DNA of 64,000 nucleotides from Lucinisca nassula (lineage: Eukaryota; Mollusca; Bivalvia; Lucinida; Lucinidae). Below the pieces are notes generated by a model. That model was given only the letters and a program-made list of their open reading frames with translations. It was not told where the DNA came from and made no database searches. Location of the stretch: positions 84,852,651 through 84,916,650 of the forward strand of contig OY757026.1 of the NCBI GenBank assembly GCA_963580285.1. The letters run 5' to 3'. Shown piece by piece: positions 12,601-27,415 of this stretch. A program made the position numbers and the translations under genes. Numbering within the stretch: position 1 is the first letter of the stretch; the number at the start of each line of letters is the position of its first letter.

Positions 12601-15408
12601 GGAGATATAAGGGCCCAAACTTACGGTACTTTGACCTTCTAAGGGCCATAACTCGAAACACAGAGAACGAAGACAACTCCCATTTTATCCCAGGACACTT
12701 GGGTCAAGGGCGCATCATTTGGCAGCAATTATAAGCCGATTCCATCAAGTCACCTTTGCAACATTTAGACACCTTCGGCATATTGTTGTCCCGCCCAAAA
12801 TTTTAGGCCCTTATAACTCGAGTGTTTGTATGGCGATTAAGCTGAAATTTTGCATGCTGCTAGTACACCTCAGTGCCTCGAAGAGTGCAAAATTTTATAC
12901 TGCTACAACACGTATCTTGCGAGTCATAAGCCTTTGAAATTCGAGGAAACTAAACTTTGTGCCTATTTCTCGGGAAGACGAAATGAGTTGAAGAGGTGCA
13001 GTATGCCGCTTTCAAAAGGCATTGATGTCGCCTGCCATCGTGCAAAAACTCGCGAACACTGGGGCACTAGAAAGTGCCGAAATAAAGGGCTCATTTTTAC
13101 ATTGAGGTCTACGGGAAAACCGAATAAAACGCCGCGGCGCAGCCTAGAGGGCGATAACAATAGCGGTTTTTTCACCGTTAGTCCTTCTCAATATAATACA
13201 CCCTCGGGGCAAATTACAGATCGCTGCGTTCAATAGAGGCCGAGAAAAGTGGCTTAGAAAATTTGATTGAGGTTACCTGTGGTGGATGCTAAATTCTCAT
13301 TTTGGTCACTTTAACGTAGACGCATGAAAACGGTGCCAAAACGTGTCCATGCGTGCCAAACAACCTGGGGTAAAATGGGAGTTGTTTCTGTCAAATAGTT
13401 TCGGAGATATAAGGGCCCAAACTTACGGTACTTTGACCTTCTAAGGGCCATAACTCGAAACACAGAGAACGAAGACAACTCCCATTTTATTCCAGGACAC
13501 TTGGATCAAGGGCGCATCATTTGGCAGCAATTATAAGCCGATTCCATCAAGTCACCTTTGCAACATTTAGACACCTTCGGCATATTGTTGTCCCGCCCAA
13601 AACTTTAGGCCCTTATAACTCGAGTGTTTGTATGGCGATTAAGCTGAAATTTTGCATGCTGCTAGTACACCTCAGTGCCTCGAAGAGTGCAAAATTTCAT
13701 ACTGCTACAACACGTATCTTGCGAGTTATAAGTCTTTGAAATTCGAGGAAACTAAACTTTGTGCCTATTTCGCGGGAAGACGAAATGAGTTGAAGAGGTG
13801 CAGTATGCCGCTTTCAAAAGGCATTGATGTCGCCTGCCATCGTGCAAAAACTCGCGAACACTGGGGCACTAGAAAGTGCCGAAATAAAGGGCTCATTTTT
13901 ACATTGAGGTCTACGGGAAAACCGAATAAAACGCCGCGGTGCAGCCTAGAGGGCGATAACAATAGCGGTTTTTTCACCGTTAGTCCTTCTCAATATAATA
14001 CACCCTCGGGGCAAATTACAGATCGCTGCGTTCAATAGAGGCCGAGAAAAGTGGCTTAGAAAATTTGATTGAGGTTACCTGTGGTGGATGCTAAATTCTC
14101 ATTTTGGTCACTTTAACGTAGACGCATGAAAACGGTGCCAAAACGTGCCCATGCGTGCCAAACAACCTGGGGTAAAATGGGAGTTGTTTCTGTCAAATAG
14201 TTTCGGAGATATAAGGGCCCAAACTCACGGTACTTTGACCTTCTAAGGGCCATAACTCGAAACACAGAGAACGAAGACAACTCCCATTTTATCCCAGGAC
14301 ACTTGGGTCAAGGGCGCATCATTTGGCAGCAATTATAAGCCGATTCCATTAAGGCACCTTTGCAACATTTAGACACCTTCGGCATATTGTTGTCCCGCCC
14401 AAAATTTTAGGCCCTTATAACTCGAGTGTTTGTATGGCGATTAAGCTGAAATTTTGCATGCTGCTAGTACACCTCAGTGCCTCGAGGAGTGCAAAATTTC
14501 ATACTGCTACAACACGTATCTTGCGAGTTATAAGCCTTTGTAATTCGAGGAAACTAAACTTTGTGCCTATTTCTCGGGAATACGAAATGAGTTGAAGAGG
14601 TGCAGTATGCCGCTTTCAAAAGGCATTGCTGTCGCCTGCCATCGTGCAAAAACTCGCGAACACTGGGGCACTAGAAAGTACCGAAATAAAGGGCTCATTT
14701 TTACATTGAGGTCTACGGGAAAACCGAATAAAACGCCGCGGCGCAGCCTAGAGAGCGATAACAATAGCGGTTTTTTCACCGTTAGTCCTTCTCAATATAA
14801 TACACCCTCGGGGCAAATTACAGATCGCTGCGTTCAATAGAGGCCGAGAAAAGTGGCTTAGAAAATTTGATTGAGGTTACCTGTGGTGGATGCTAAATTC
14901 TCATTTTGGTCAAGTTAACGTAGACGCATGAAAACGGTGCCAAAATGTGTCCATGCGTGCCGAACAACCTGGGGTAAAATGGGAGTTGTTTCTGTCAAAT
15001 AGTTTCGGAGATATAAGGGCCCAAACTTACGGTACTTTGACCTTCTAAGGGCCATAACTCGAAACACAGAGAACGAAGACAACTCCCATTTTATTCCAGG
15101 ACACTTGGATCAAGGGCGCATCATTTGGCAGCAATTATAAGCCGATTCCATCAAGTCACCTTTGCAACATTTAGACACCTTCGGCATATTGTTGTCCCGC
15201 CCAAAACTTTAGGCCCTTATAACTCGAGTGTTTGTATGGCGATTAAGCTGAAATTTTGCATGCTGCTAGTACACCTCAGTGCCTCATGGAGTGCAAAATT
15301 TCATACTGCTACAACACGTATCTTGCGAGTTATAAGCCTTTGAAATTCGAGGAAACTAAATTTTGTGCCTATTCCTCGGGAAGACGAAATGAGTTGAAGA
15401 GGTGCAGT

Positions 15409-15722
15409 ATGCCGCTTTCAAAAGGCATTGATGTCGCCTGCCATCGTGCAAAAACTCGCGAACACTGGGGCACTAGAAAGTGCCAAAATAAAGGGCTCAT
15501 TTTTACATTGAGGACTACGGGAAAACCGAATAAAACGCCGCGGCGCAGCCTATAGGGCGATAACAATGCCGCTTTCAAAAGGCATTGATGTCGCCTGCCA
15601 TCGTGCAAAAACTCGCGAACACTTGGGCACTAGAAAGTGCCGAAATAAAGGGCTCATTTTTACATTGAGGTCTACGGGAAAACCGAATAAAACGCCGCGG
15701 CGCAGCCTACAGGGCGATAACA
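15409..15722. repeat. 157-bp internal tandem duplication (959-bp monomer)
   Basis: Copies begin at 15409 and 15566. Landmark spacing here is 959 bp (15125 to 16084). It shares the diagnostic bases of the window-start copy, including CTACAGGGCG in its second half. Confidence 0.95.
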
Positions 15723-16367
15723 ATAGCTGTTTTTTCACCGTTAGTCCTTCTCAATATAATACACCCTCGGGGCAAATTACAGATCGCTGCGTTCAATAGA
15801 GGCCGAGAAAAGTGGCTTAGAAAATTTGATTGAGGTTACCTGTGGTGGATGCTAAATTCTCATTTTGGTCACTTTAACGTAGACGCATGAAAACGGTGCC
15901 AAAACGTGTCCATGCGTGCCAAACAACCTGGGGTAAAATGGGAGTTGTTTCTGTCAAATAGTTTCGGAGATATAAGGGCCCAAACTTACGGTACTTTGAC
16001 CTTCTAAGGGCCATAACTCGAAACACAGAGAACGAAGACAACTCCCATTTTATCCCAGGACACTTGGGTCAAGGGCGCATCATTTGGCAGCAATTATAAG
16101 CCGATTCCATCAAGTCACCTTTGCAACATTTAGACACCTTCGGCATATTGTTGTCCCGCCTAAAACTTTAGGCCCTTATAACTCGAGTGTTTGTATGGCG
16201 ATTAAGCTGAAATTTTACATGCTGCTAGTACACCTCAGTGCCTCGAAGAGTGCAAAACGTTATACTGCTACAACACGTATCTTGCGAGTTATAAGCCTTT
16301 GAAATTCGAGGAAACTAAATTTTGTGCCTATTTCTCGGGAAGACGAAATGAGTTGAAGAGGTGCAGT

Positions 16368-16681
16368 ATGCCGCTTTCAAAAGGCATTGATGTCGCCTGC
16401 CATCGTGCAAAAACTCGCGAACACTGGGGCACTAGAAAGTGCCAAAATAAAGGGCTCATTTTTACATTGAGGACTACGGGAAAACCGAATAAAACGCCGC
16501 GGCGCAGCCTATAGGGCGATAACAATGCCGCTTTCAAAAGGCATTGATGTCGCCTGCCATCGTGCAAAAACTCGCGAACACTTGGGCACTAGAAAGTGCC
16601 GAAATAAAGGGCTCATTTTTACATTGAGGTCTACGGGAAAACCGAATAAAACGCCGCGGCGCAGCCTAGAGGGCGATAACA
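16368..16681. repeat. 157-bp internal tandem duplication (959-bp monomer)
   Basis: Copies begin at 16368 and 16525. Landmark spacing is 959 bp (16084 to 17043). It is adjacent to the previous 959-bp monomer and has the same haplotype except CTAGAGGGCG in the second half, so one long monomer was probably duplicated next to itself. Confidence 0.95.
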
Positions 16682-17042
16682 ATAGCTGTTTTTTCACCGT
16701 TAGTCCTTCTCAATATAATACACCCTCGGGGCAAATTACAGATCGCTGCGTTCAATAGAGGCCGAGAAAAGTGGCTTAGAAAATTTGATTGAGGTTACCT
16801 GTGGTGGATGCTAAATTCTCATTTTGGTCACTTTAACGTAGACGCATGAAAACGGTGCCAAAACGTGTCCATGCGTGCCAAACAACCTGGGGTAAAATGG
16901 GAGTTGTTTCTGTCAAATAGTTTCGGAGATATAAGGGCCCAAACTTACGGTACTTTGACCTTCTAAGGGCCATAACTCGAAACACAGAGAACGAAGACAA
17001 CTCCCATTTTATCCCAGGACACTTGGGTCAAGGGCGCATCAT

Positions 17043-17844
17043 TTGGCAGCAATTATAAGCCGATTCCATCAGGTCACCTTTGCAACATTTAGACACCTTC
17101 GGCATATTGTTGTCCCGCCCAAAACTTTAGGCCCTTATAACTCGAGTGTTTGTATGGCGATTAAGCTGAAATTTTGCATGCTGCTAGTACACCTCAGTGC
17201 CTCGAAGAGTGCAAAATTTCATACTGCTACAACACGTATCTTGCGAGTTATAAGCCTTTGAAATTCGAGGAAACTAAACTTTGTGCCTATTTCTCGGGAA
17301 GACGAAATGAGTTGAAGAGGTGCAGTATGCCGCTTTCAAAAGGCATTGATGTCGCCTGCCATCGTGCAAAAACTCGCGAACACTGGGGCACTAGAAAGTG
17401 CCGAAATAAAGGGCTCATTTTTACATTGAGGTCTACGGGAAAACCGAATAAAACGCCGCGGCGCAGCCTAGAGGGCGATATCAATAGCGGTTTTTTCACC
17501 GTTAGTCCTTCTCAATATAATACACCCTCGGGGCAAATTACAGATCGCTGCGTTCAATAGAGGCCGAGAAAAGTGGCTTAGAAAATTTGATTGAGGTTAC
17601 CTGTGGTGGATGCTAAATTCTCATTTTGGTCACTTTAACGTAGACGCATGAAAACGGTGCCAAAACGTGTCCATGCGTGCCAAACAACCTGGGGTAAAAT
17701 GGGAGTTGTTTCTGTCAAATAGTTTCGGAGATATAAGGGCCCAAACTTACGGTACTTTGACCTTCTAAGGGCCATAACTCGAAACACAGCGAACGAAGAC
17801 AACTCCCATTTTATCCCAGGACACTTGGGTCAAGGGCGCATCAT
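17043..17844. repeat. Representative 802-bp satellite monomer
   Basis: A full-length unit measured from landmark to landmark, useful as a reference copy. It contains two small hairpins (ATGCC...GGCAT around the CTTTCAAAAG core, and GCACT...AGTGC), a GC-rich GCCGCGGCGC patch, and a larger nested inverted repeat near its end. The octamer ATAACTCG occurs twice direct and once inverted. Monomer phase is arbitrary; no natural start is visible. Confidence 0.9.
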
Positions 17845-20800
17845 TTGGCAGCAATTATAAGCCGATTCCATCAAGTCACCTTTGCAACATTTAGACACCT
17901 TCGGCATATTGTTGTCCCGCCCAAAACTTTAGGCCCTTATAACTCGAGTGTTTGTATGGCGATTAAGCTGAAATTTTGCATGCTGCTAGTACACCTCAGT
18001 GCCTCGAAGAGTGCAAAATTTCATACTGCTACAACACGTATCTTGCGAGTTATAAGCCTTTGAAATTCGAGGAAACTAAACTTTGTGCCTATTTCTCGGG
18101 AAGACGAAATGAGTTGAAGAGGTGCAGTATGCCGCTTTCAACAGGCATTGATGTCGCCTGCCATAATGCAAAAAATCGCGAACACTGGGGCACTAGAAAG
18201 TGCCGAAATAAAGGGCTCATTTTTACATTGAGGTCTACGGGAAAACCGAATAAAACGCCGCGGCGCAGCCTAGAGGGCGATATCAATAGCGGTTTTTTCA
18301 CCGTTAGTCCTTCTCAATATAATACACCCTCGGGGCAAATTACAGATCGCTGCGTTCAATAGAGGCCGAGAAAAGTGGCTTAGAAAATTTGATTGAGGTT
18401 ACCTGTGGTGGATGCTAAATTCTCATTTTGGTCACTTTAACGTAGACGCATGAAAACGGTGCCAAAACGTGTCCATGCGTGCCAAACAACCTGGGGTAAA
18501 ATGGGAGTTGTTTCTGTCAAATAGTTTCGGAGATATAAGGGCCCAAACTTACGGTACTTTGACCTTCTAAGGGCCATAACTCGAAACACAGAGAACGAAG
18601 ACAACTCCCATTTTATCCCAGGACACTTGGGTCAAGGGCGCATCATTTGGCAGCAATTATAAGCCGATTCCATCAAGTCACCTTTGCAACATTTAGACAT
18701 CTTAGGCATATTGTTGTCCCGCCCAAAACTTTAGGCCCTTATAACTCGAGTGTTTGTATGGCGATTAAGCTGAAATTTTGCATGCTGCTAGTACACCTCA
18801 GTGCCTCGAAGAGTGCAAAATTTCATACTGCTACAACACGTATCTTGCGAGTTATAAGCCTTTGAAATTCGAGGAAACTAAACGTTGTGCCTATTTCTCG
18901 GGAAGACGAAATGAGTTGAAGAGGTGCAGTATGCCGCTTTCAAAAGGCATTGATGTCGCCTGCCATCGTGCAAAAACTCGCGAACACTGGGGCACTAGAA
19001 AGTGCCGAAATAAAGGGCTCATTTTTACATTGAGGTCTACGGGAAAACCGAATAAAACGCCGCGGCGCAGCCTAGAGGGCGATAACAATAGCGGTTTTTT
19101 CACCGTTAGTCCTTCTCAATATAATACACCCTCGGGGCAAATTACAGATCGCTGCGTTCAAAAGAGGCCGAGAAAAGTGGTTTAGAAAATTTGATTGAGG
19201 TTATCTGTGGTGGATGCTAAATTCTCATTTTGGTCACTTTAACGTAGACGCATGAAAACGGTGCCAAAACGTGTCCATGCGTGCCAAACAACCTGGGGTA
19301 AAATGGGAGTTGTTTCTGTCAAATAGTTTCGGAGATATAAGGGCCCAAACTTACGGTACTTTGACCTTCTAAGGGCCATAACTCGAAACACAGAGAACGA
19401 AGACAACTCCCATTTTATCCCAGGACACTTGGGTCAAGGGCGCATCATTTGGCAGCAATTATAAGCCGATTCCATCAAGTCACCTTTGCAACATTTAGAC
19501 ACCTTCGGCATATTGTTGTCCCGCCCAAAACTTTAGGCCCTTATAACTCGAGTGTTTGTATGGCGATTAAGCTGAAATTGTGCATGCTGCTAGTACACCT
19601 TAGTGCCTCGAAGAGTGCAAAATTTCATACTGCTACAACACGTATCTTGCGAGTTATAAGCCTTTGAAATTCGAGGAAACTAAACTTTGTGCCTATTTCT
19701 CGGGAAGACGAAATGAGTTGAAGAGGTGCAGTATGCCGCTTTCAAAAGGCATTGATGTCGCCTGCCATCGTGCAAAAACTCGCGAACACTGGGGCACTAG
19801 AAAGTGCCGAAATAAAGGGCTCATTTTTACATTGAGGTCTACGGGAAAACCGAATAAAACGCCGCGGCGCAGCCTAGAGGGCGATAACAATAGCGGTTTT
19901 TTCACCGTTAGTCCTTCTCAATATAATACACCCTCGGGGCAAATTACAGATCGCTGCGTTCAATAGAGGCCGAGAAAAGTGGCTTAGAAAATTTGATTGA
20001 GGTTACCTGTGGTGGATGCTAAATTCTCATTTTGGTCACTTTAACGTAGACGCATGAAAACGGTGCCAAAACGTGTCCATGCGTGCCAAACAACCTGGGG
20101 TAAAATGGGAGTTGTTTCTGTCAAATAGTTTCGGAGATATAAGGGCCCAAACTTACGGTACTTTGACCTTCTAAGGGCCATAACTCGAAACACAGAGAAC
20201 GAAGACAACTCCCATTTTATCCCAGGACACTTGGGTCAAGGGCGCATCATTTGGCAGCAATTATAAGCCGATTCCATCAAGTCACCTTTGCAACATTTAG
20301 ACACCTTCGGCATATTGTTGTCCCGCCCAAAACTTTAGGCCCTTATAACTCGAGTGTTTGTATGGCGATTAAGCTGAAATTTTGCATGCTGCTAGTACAC
20401 CTCAGTGCCTCGAAGAGTGCAAAATTTCATACTGCTACAACACGTATCTTGCGAGTTATAAGCCTTTGAAATTCGAGGAAACTAAACGTTGTGCCTATTT
20501 CTCGGGAAGACGAAATGAGTTGAAGAGGTGCAGTATGCCGCTTTCAAAAGGCATTGATGTCGCCTGCCATCGTGCAAAAACTCGCGAACACTGGGGCACT
20601 AGAAAGTGCCGAAATAAAGGGCTCATTTTTACATTGAGGTCTACGGGAAAACCGAATAAAACGCCGCGGCGCAGCCTAGAGGGCGATAACAATAGCGGTT
20701 TTTTCACCTTTAGTCCTTCTCAATATAATACACCCTCGGGGCAAATTACAGATCGCTGTGTTCAATAGAGGCCGAGAAAAGTGGCTTAGAAAATTTGATT

Positions 20801-21854
20801 GAGGTTACCTGTGGTGGATGCTAAATTCTCATTTTGGTCACTTTAACGTAGACGCATGAAAACGGTGCCAAAACGTGTCCATGCGTGCCAAACAACCTGG
20901 GGTAAAATAGGAGTTGTTTCTGTCAAATAGTTTCGGAGATATAAGGGCCCAAACTTACGGTACTTTGACCTTCTAAGGGCCATAACTCGAAACACAGAGA
21001 ACGAAGACAACTCCCATTTTATCCCAGGACACTTGGGTCAAGGGCGCATCATTTGGCAGCAATTATAAGCCGATTCCATCAAGTCACCTTTGCAACATTT
21101 AGACACCTTCGGCATATTGTTGTCCCGCCCAAAACTTTAGGCCCTTATAACTCGAGTGTTTGTATGGCGATTAAGCTGAAATTTTGCATGCTGCTAGTAC
21201 ACCTCAGTGCCTCGAAGAGTGCAAAATTTCATACTGCTACAACACGTATCTTGCGAGTTATAAGCCTTTGAAATTCGAGGAAACTAAATTTTGTGCCTAT
21301 TTCTCGGGAAGACGAAATGAGTTGAGGAAGTGCAGTATGCCGCTTTCAAAAGGCATTGATGTCGCCTGCCATCGTGCAAAAACTCGCGAACACTGGGGCA
21401 CTAGAAAGTGCCGAAATAAAGGGCTCATTTTTACATTGAGGTCTACGGGAAAACCGAATAAAACGCCGCGGCGCAGCCTAGAGGGCGATAACAATAGCGG
21501 TTTTTTCACCGTTAGTCCTTCTCAATATAATACACCCTCGGGGCAAATTACAGATCGCTGCGTTTAATAGAGGCCGAGAAAAGTGGCTTAGAAAATTTGA
21601 TTGAGGTTACCTGTGGTGGATGCTAAATTCTTATTTTGGTCACTTTAACGTAGACGCATGAAAACGGTGCCAAAACGTGTCCATGCGTGCCAAACAACCT
21701 GGGGTAAAATGGGAGTTGTTTCTGTCAAATAGTTTCGGAGATATAAGGGCCCAAACTTACGGTACTTTGACCTTCTAAGGGCCATAACTCGAAACACAGA
21801 GAACGAAGACAACTCCCATTTTATCCCAGGACACTTGGGTCAAGGGCGCATCAT

Positions 21855-22607
21855 TTGGCAGCAATTATAAGCCGATTCCATCAGGTCACCTTTGCAACAT
21901 TTAGACACCTTCGGCATATTGTTGTCCCGCCCAAAACTTGCATGCTGCTAGTACACCTCAGTGCCTCGAAGAGTGCAAAATTTCATACTGCTACAACACG
22001 TATCTTGCGAGTTATAAGCCTTTGAAATTCGAGGAAACTAAACTTTGTGCCTATTTCTCGGGAAGACGAAATGAGTTGAAGAGGTGCAGTATGCCGCTTT
22101 CAAAAGGCATTGATGTCGCCTGCCATCGTGCAAAAACTCGCGAACACTGGGGCACTAGAAAGTGCCGAAATAAAGGGCTAATTTTTACATTGAGGTCTAC
22201 GGGAAAACCGAATAAACGCCGCGGCGCAGCCTAGAGGGCGATAACAATAGCGGTTTTTTCACCGTTAGTCCTTCTCAATATAATACACCCTCGGGGCAAA
22301 TTACAGATCGCTGTGTTCAATAGAGGCCGAGAAAAGTGGCTTAGAAAATTTGATTGAGGTTACCTGTGGTGGATGCTAAATTCTCATTTTGGTCACTTTA
22401 ACGTAGACGCATGAAAACGGTGCCAAAACGTGTCCATGCGTGCCAAACAACCTGGGGTAAAATGGGAGTTGTTTCTGTCAAATAGTTTCGGAGATATAAG
22501 GGCCCAAACTTACGGTACTTTGACCTTCTAAGGGCCATAACTCGAAACACAGAGAACGAAGACAACTCCCATTTTATCCCAGGACACTTGGGTCAAGGGC
22601 GCATCAT
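21855..22607. repeat. 753-bp deletion monomer
   Basis: Landmark spacing is 753 bp. A 48-bp stretch, from TAGGCCC through the run before GCATGCTGC, is missing, leaving CCCAAAACTTGCATGC at the junction. One A is also missing in AATAAACGCC. An equivalent monomer recurs at 27416. Confidence 0.93.
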
Positions 22608-25600
22608 TTGGCAGCAATTATAAGCCGATTCCATCAAGTCACCTTTGCAACATTTAGACACCTTCGGCATATTGTTGTCCCGCCAAAATTTTAGGCACTT
22701 ATAACTCGAGTGTTTGTATGGCGATTAAGCTGAAATTTTGCATGCTGCTAGTACACCTCAGTGCCTCGAAGAGTGCAAAATTTCATACTGCTACAACACG
22801 TATCTTGCGAGTTATAAGCCTTTGAAATTCGAGGAAACTAAACTTTGTGCCTATTTCTCGGGAAGACGAAATGAGTTGAAGAGGTGCAGTATGCCGCTTT
22901 CAAAAGGCATTGATGTCGCCTGCCATCGTGCAAAAACTCGCGAACACTGGGGCACTAGAAAGTGCCGAAATAAAGGGCTCATTTTTACATTGAGGTCTAC
23001 GGGAAAACCGAATAAAACGCCGCGGCGCAGCCTAGAGGGCGATAACAATAGCGGTTTTTTCACCGTTAGTCCTTCTCAATATAATACACCCTCGGGGCAA
23101 ATTACAGATCGCTGCGTTCAATAGAGGCCGAGAAAAGTGGCTTAGAAAATTTGATTGAGGTTACCTGTGGTGGATGCTAAATTCTCATTTTGGTCACTTT
23201 AACGTAGACGCATGAAAACGGTGCCAAAACGTGTCCATGCGTGCCAAACAACCTGGGGTAAAATGGGAGTTGTTTCTGTCAAATAGTTTCGGAGATATAA
23301 GGGCCCAAACTTACGGTACTTTGACCTTCTAAGGGCCATAACTCGAAACACAGAGAACGAAGACAACTCCCATTTTATCCCAGGACACTTGGGTCAAGGG
23401 CGCATCATTTGGCAGCAATTATAAGCCGATTCCATCAAGTCACCTTTGCAACATTTAGACACCTTCGGCATATTGTTGTCCCGCCCAAAACTTTAGGCCC
23501 TTATAACTCGAGTGTTTGTATGGCGATTAAGCTGAAATTTTGCATGCTGCTAGTACACCTCAGTGCCTCGAAGAGTGCAAAATTTCATACTGCTACAACA
23601 CGTATCTTGCGAGTTATAAGCCTTTGAAATTCGAGGAAACTAAATGTTGTGCCTATTTCTCGGGAAGACGAAATGAGTTGAAGAGGTGCAGTATGCCGCT
23701 TTCAAAAGGCATTGATGTCGCCTGCCATCGTGCAAAAACTCGCGAACACTGGGGCACTAGAAAGTGCCGAAATAAAGGGCTCATTTTTACATTGAGGTCT
23801 ACGGGAAAACCGAATAAAACGCCGCGGCGCAGCCTAGAGGGCGATAACAATAGCGGTTTTTTCACCGTTAGTCCTTCTCAATATAATACACCCTCGGGGC
23901 AAATTACAGATCGCTGCGTTCAAAAGAGGCCGAGAAAAGTGGCTTAGAAAATTTGATTGAGGTTATCTGTGGTGGATGCTAAATTCTCATTTTGGTCACT
24001 TTAACGTAGACGCATGAAAACGGTGCGAAAACGTGTCCATGCGTGCCAAACAACCTGGGGTAAAATGGGAGTTGTTTCTGTCAAATAGTTTCGGAGATAT
24101 AAGGGCCCAAACTTACGGTACTTTGACCTTCTAAGGGCCATAACTCGAAACACAGAGAACGAAGACAACTCCCATTTTATCCCAGGACACTTGGGTCAAG
24201 GGCGCATCATTTGGCAGCAATTATAAGCCGATTCCATCAAGTCACCTTTGCAACATTTAGACACCTTCGGCATATTGTTGTCCCGCCCAAAACTTTAGGC
24301 CCTTATAACTCGAGTGTTTGTATGGCGATTAAGCTGAAATTTTGCATGCTGCTAGTACACCTCAGTGCCTCGAAGAGTGCAAAATTTCATACTGCTACAA
24401 CACGTATCTTGCGAGTTATAAGCCTTTGAAATTCGAGGAAACTAAATTTTGTGCCTATTTCTCGGGAAGACGAAATGAGTTGAAGAGGTGCAGTATGCCG
24501 CTTTCAAAAGGCATTGATGTCGCCTGCCATCGTGCAAAAACTCGCGAACACTGGGGCACTAGAAAGTGCCGAAATAAAGGGCTCATTTTTACATTGAGGT
24601 CTACGGGAAAACCGAATAAAACGCCGCGGCGCAGCCTAGAGGGCGATAACAATAGCGGTTTTTTCACCGTTAGTCCTTCTCAATATAATACACCATCGGG
24701 GCAAATTACAGATCGCTGCGTTCAAAAGAGGCCGAGAAAAGTGGCTTAGAAAATTTGATTGAGGTTATCTGTGGTGGATGCTAAATTCTCATTTTGGTCA
24801 CTTTAACGTAGACGCATGAAAACGGTGCCAAAACGTGTCCATGCGTGCCAAACAACCTGGGGTAAAATGGGAGTTGTTTCTGTCAAATAGTTTCGGAGAT
24901 ATAAGGGCCCAAACTTACGGTACTTTGACCTTCTAAGGGCCATAACTCGAAACACAGAGAACGAAGACAACTCCCATTTTATCCCAGGACACTTGGGTCA
25001 AGGGCGCATCATTTGGCAGCAATTATAAGCCGATTCCATCAAGTCACCTTTGCAACATTTAGACACCTTCGGCATATTGTTGTCCCGCCCAAAACTTTAG
25101 GCCCTTATAACTCGAGTGTTTGTATGGCGATTAAGCTGAAATTGTGCATGCTGCTAGTACACCTTAGTGCCTCGAAGAGTGCAAAATTTCATACTGCTAC
25201 AACACGTATCTTGCGAGTTATAAGCCTTTGAAATTCGAGGAAACTAAACTTTGTGCCTATTTCTCGGGAAGACGAAATGAGTTGAAGAGGTGCAGTATGC
25301 CGCTTTCAAAAGGCATTGATGTCGCCTGCCATCGTGCAAAAACTCGCGAACACTGGGGCACTAGAAAGTGCCGAAATAAAGGGCTCATTTTTACATTGAG
25401 GTCTACGGGAAAACCGAATAAAACGCCGCGGCGCAGCCTAGAGGGCGATAACAATAGCGGTTTTTTCACCGTTAGTCCTTCTCAATATAATACACCCTCG
25501 GGGCAAATTACAGATCGCTGCGTTCAATAGAGGCCGAGAAAAGTGGCTTAGAAAATTTGATTGAGGTTACCTGTGGTGGATGCTAAATTCTCATTTTGGT

Positions 25601-27415
25601 CACTTTAACGTAGACGCATGAAAACGGTGCCAAAACGTGTCCATGCGTGCCAAACAACCTGGGGTAAAATGGGAGTTGTTTCTGTCAAATAGTTTCGGAG
25701 ATATAAGGGCCCAAACTTACGGTACTTTGACCTTCTAAGGGCCATAACTCGAAACACAGAGAACGAAGACAACTCCCATTTTATCCCAGGACACTTGGGT
25801 CAAGGGCGCATCATTTGGCAGCAATTATAAGCCGATTCCATCAAGTCACCTTTGCAACATTTAGACACCTTCGGCATATTGTTGTCCCGCCCAAAACTTT
25901 AGGCCCTTATAACTCGAGTGTTTGTATGGCGATTAAGCTGAAATTTTGCATGCTGCTAGTACACCTCAGTGCCTCGAAGAGTGCAAAATTTCATACTGCT
26001 ACAACACGTATCTTGCGAGTTATAAGCCTTTGAAATTCGAGGAAACTAAACGTTGTGCCTATTTCTCGGGAAGACGAAATGAGTTGAAGAGGTGCAGTAT
26101 GCCGCTTTCAAAAGGCATTGATGTCGCCTGCCATCGTGCAAAAACTCGCGAACACTGGGGCACTAGAAAGTGCCGAAATAAAGGGCTCATTTTTACATTG
26201 AGGTCTACGGGAAAACCGAATAAAACGCCGCGGCGCAGCCTAGAGGGCGATAACAATAGCGGTTTTTTCACCGTTAGTCCTTCTCAATATAATACACCCT
26301 CGGGGCAAATTACAGATCGCTGTGTTCAATAGAGGCCGAGAAAAGTGGCTTAGAAAATTTGATTGAGGTTACCTGTGGTGGATGCTAAATTCTCATTTTG
26401 GTCACTTTAACGTAGACGCATGAAAACGGTGCCAAAACGTGTCCATGCGTGCCAAACAACCTGGGGTAAAATAGGAGTTGTTTCTGTCAAATAGTTTCGG
26501 AGATATAAGGGCCCAAACTTACGGTACTTTGACCTTCTAAGGGCCATAACTCGAAACACAGAGAACGAAGACAACTCCCATTTTATCCCAGGACACTTGG
26601 GTCAAGGGCGCATCATTTGGCAGCAATTATAAGCCGATTCCATCAAGTCACCTTTGCAACATTTAGACACCTTCGGCATATTGTTGTCCCGCCCAAAACT
26701 TTAGGCCCTTATAACTCGAGTGTTATGGCGATTAAGCTGAAATTTTGCATGCTGCTAGTACACCTCAGTGCCTCGAAGAGTGCAAAATTTCATACTGCTA
26801 CATCACGTATCTTGCGAGTTATAAGCCTTTGAAATTCGAGGAAACTAAATTTTGTGCCTATTTCTCGGGAAGACGAAATGAGTTGAGGAAGTGCAGTATG
26901 CCGCTTTCAAAAGGCATTGATGTCGCCTGCCATCGTGCAAAAACTCGCGAACACTGGGGCACTAGAAAGTGCCGAAATAAAGGGCTCATTTTTACATTGA
27001 GGTCTACGGGAAAACCGAATAAAACGCCGCGGCGCAGCCTAGAGGGCGATAACAATAGCGGTTTTTTCACCGTTAGTCCTTCTCAATATAATACACCCTC
27101 GGGGCAAATTACAGATCGCTGCGTTTAATAGAGGCCGAGAAAAGTGGCTTAGAAAATTTGATTGAGGTTACCTGTGGTGGATGCTAAATTCTTATTTTGG
27201 TCACTTTAACGTAGACGCATGAAAACGGTGCCAAAACGTGTCCATGCGTGCCAAACAACCTGGGGTAAAATGGGAGTTGTTTCTGTCAAATAGTTTCGGA
27301 GATATAAGGGCCCAAACTTACGGTACTTTGACCTTCTAAGGGCCATAACTCGAAACACAGAGAACGAAGACAACTCCCATTTTATCCCAGGACACTTGGG
27401 TCAAGGGCGCATCAT

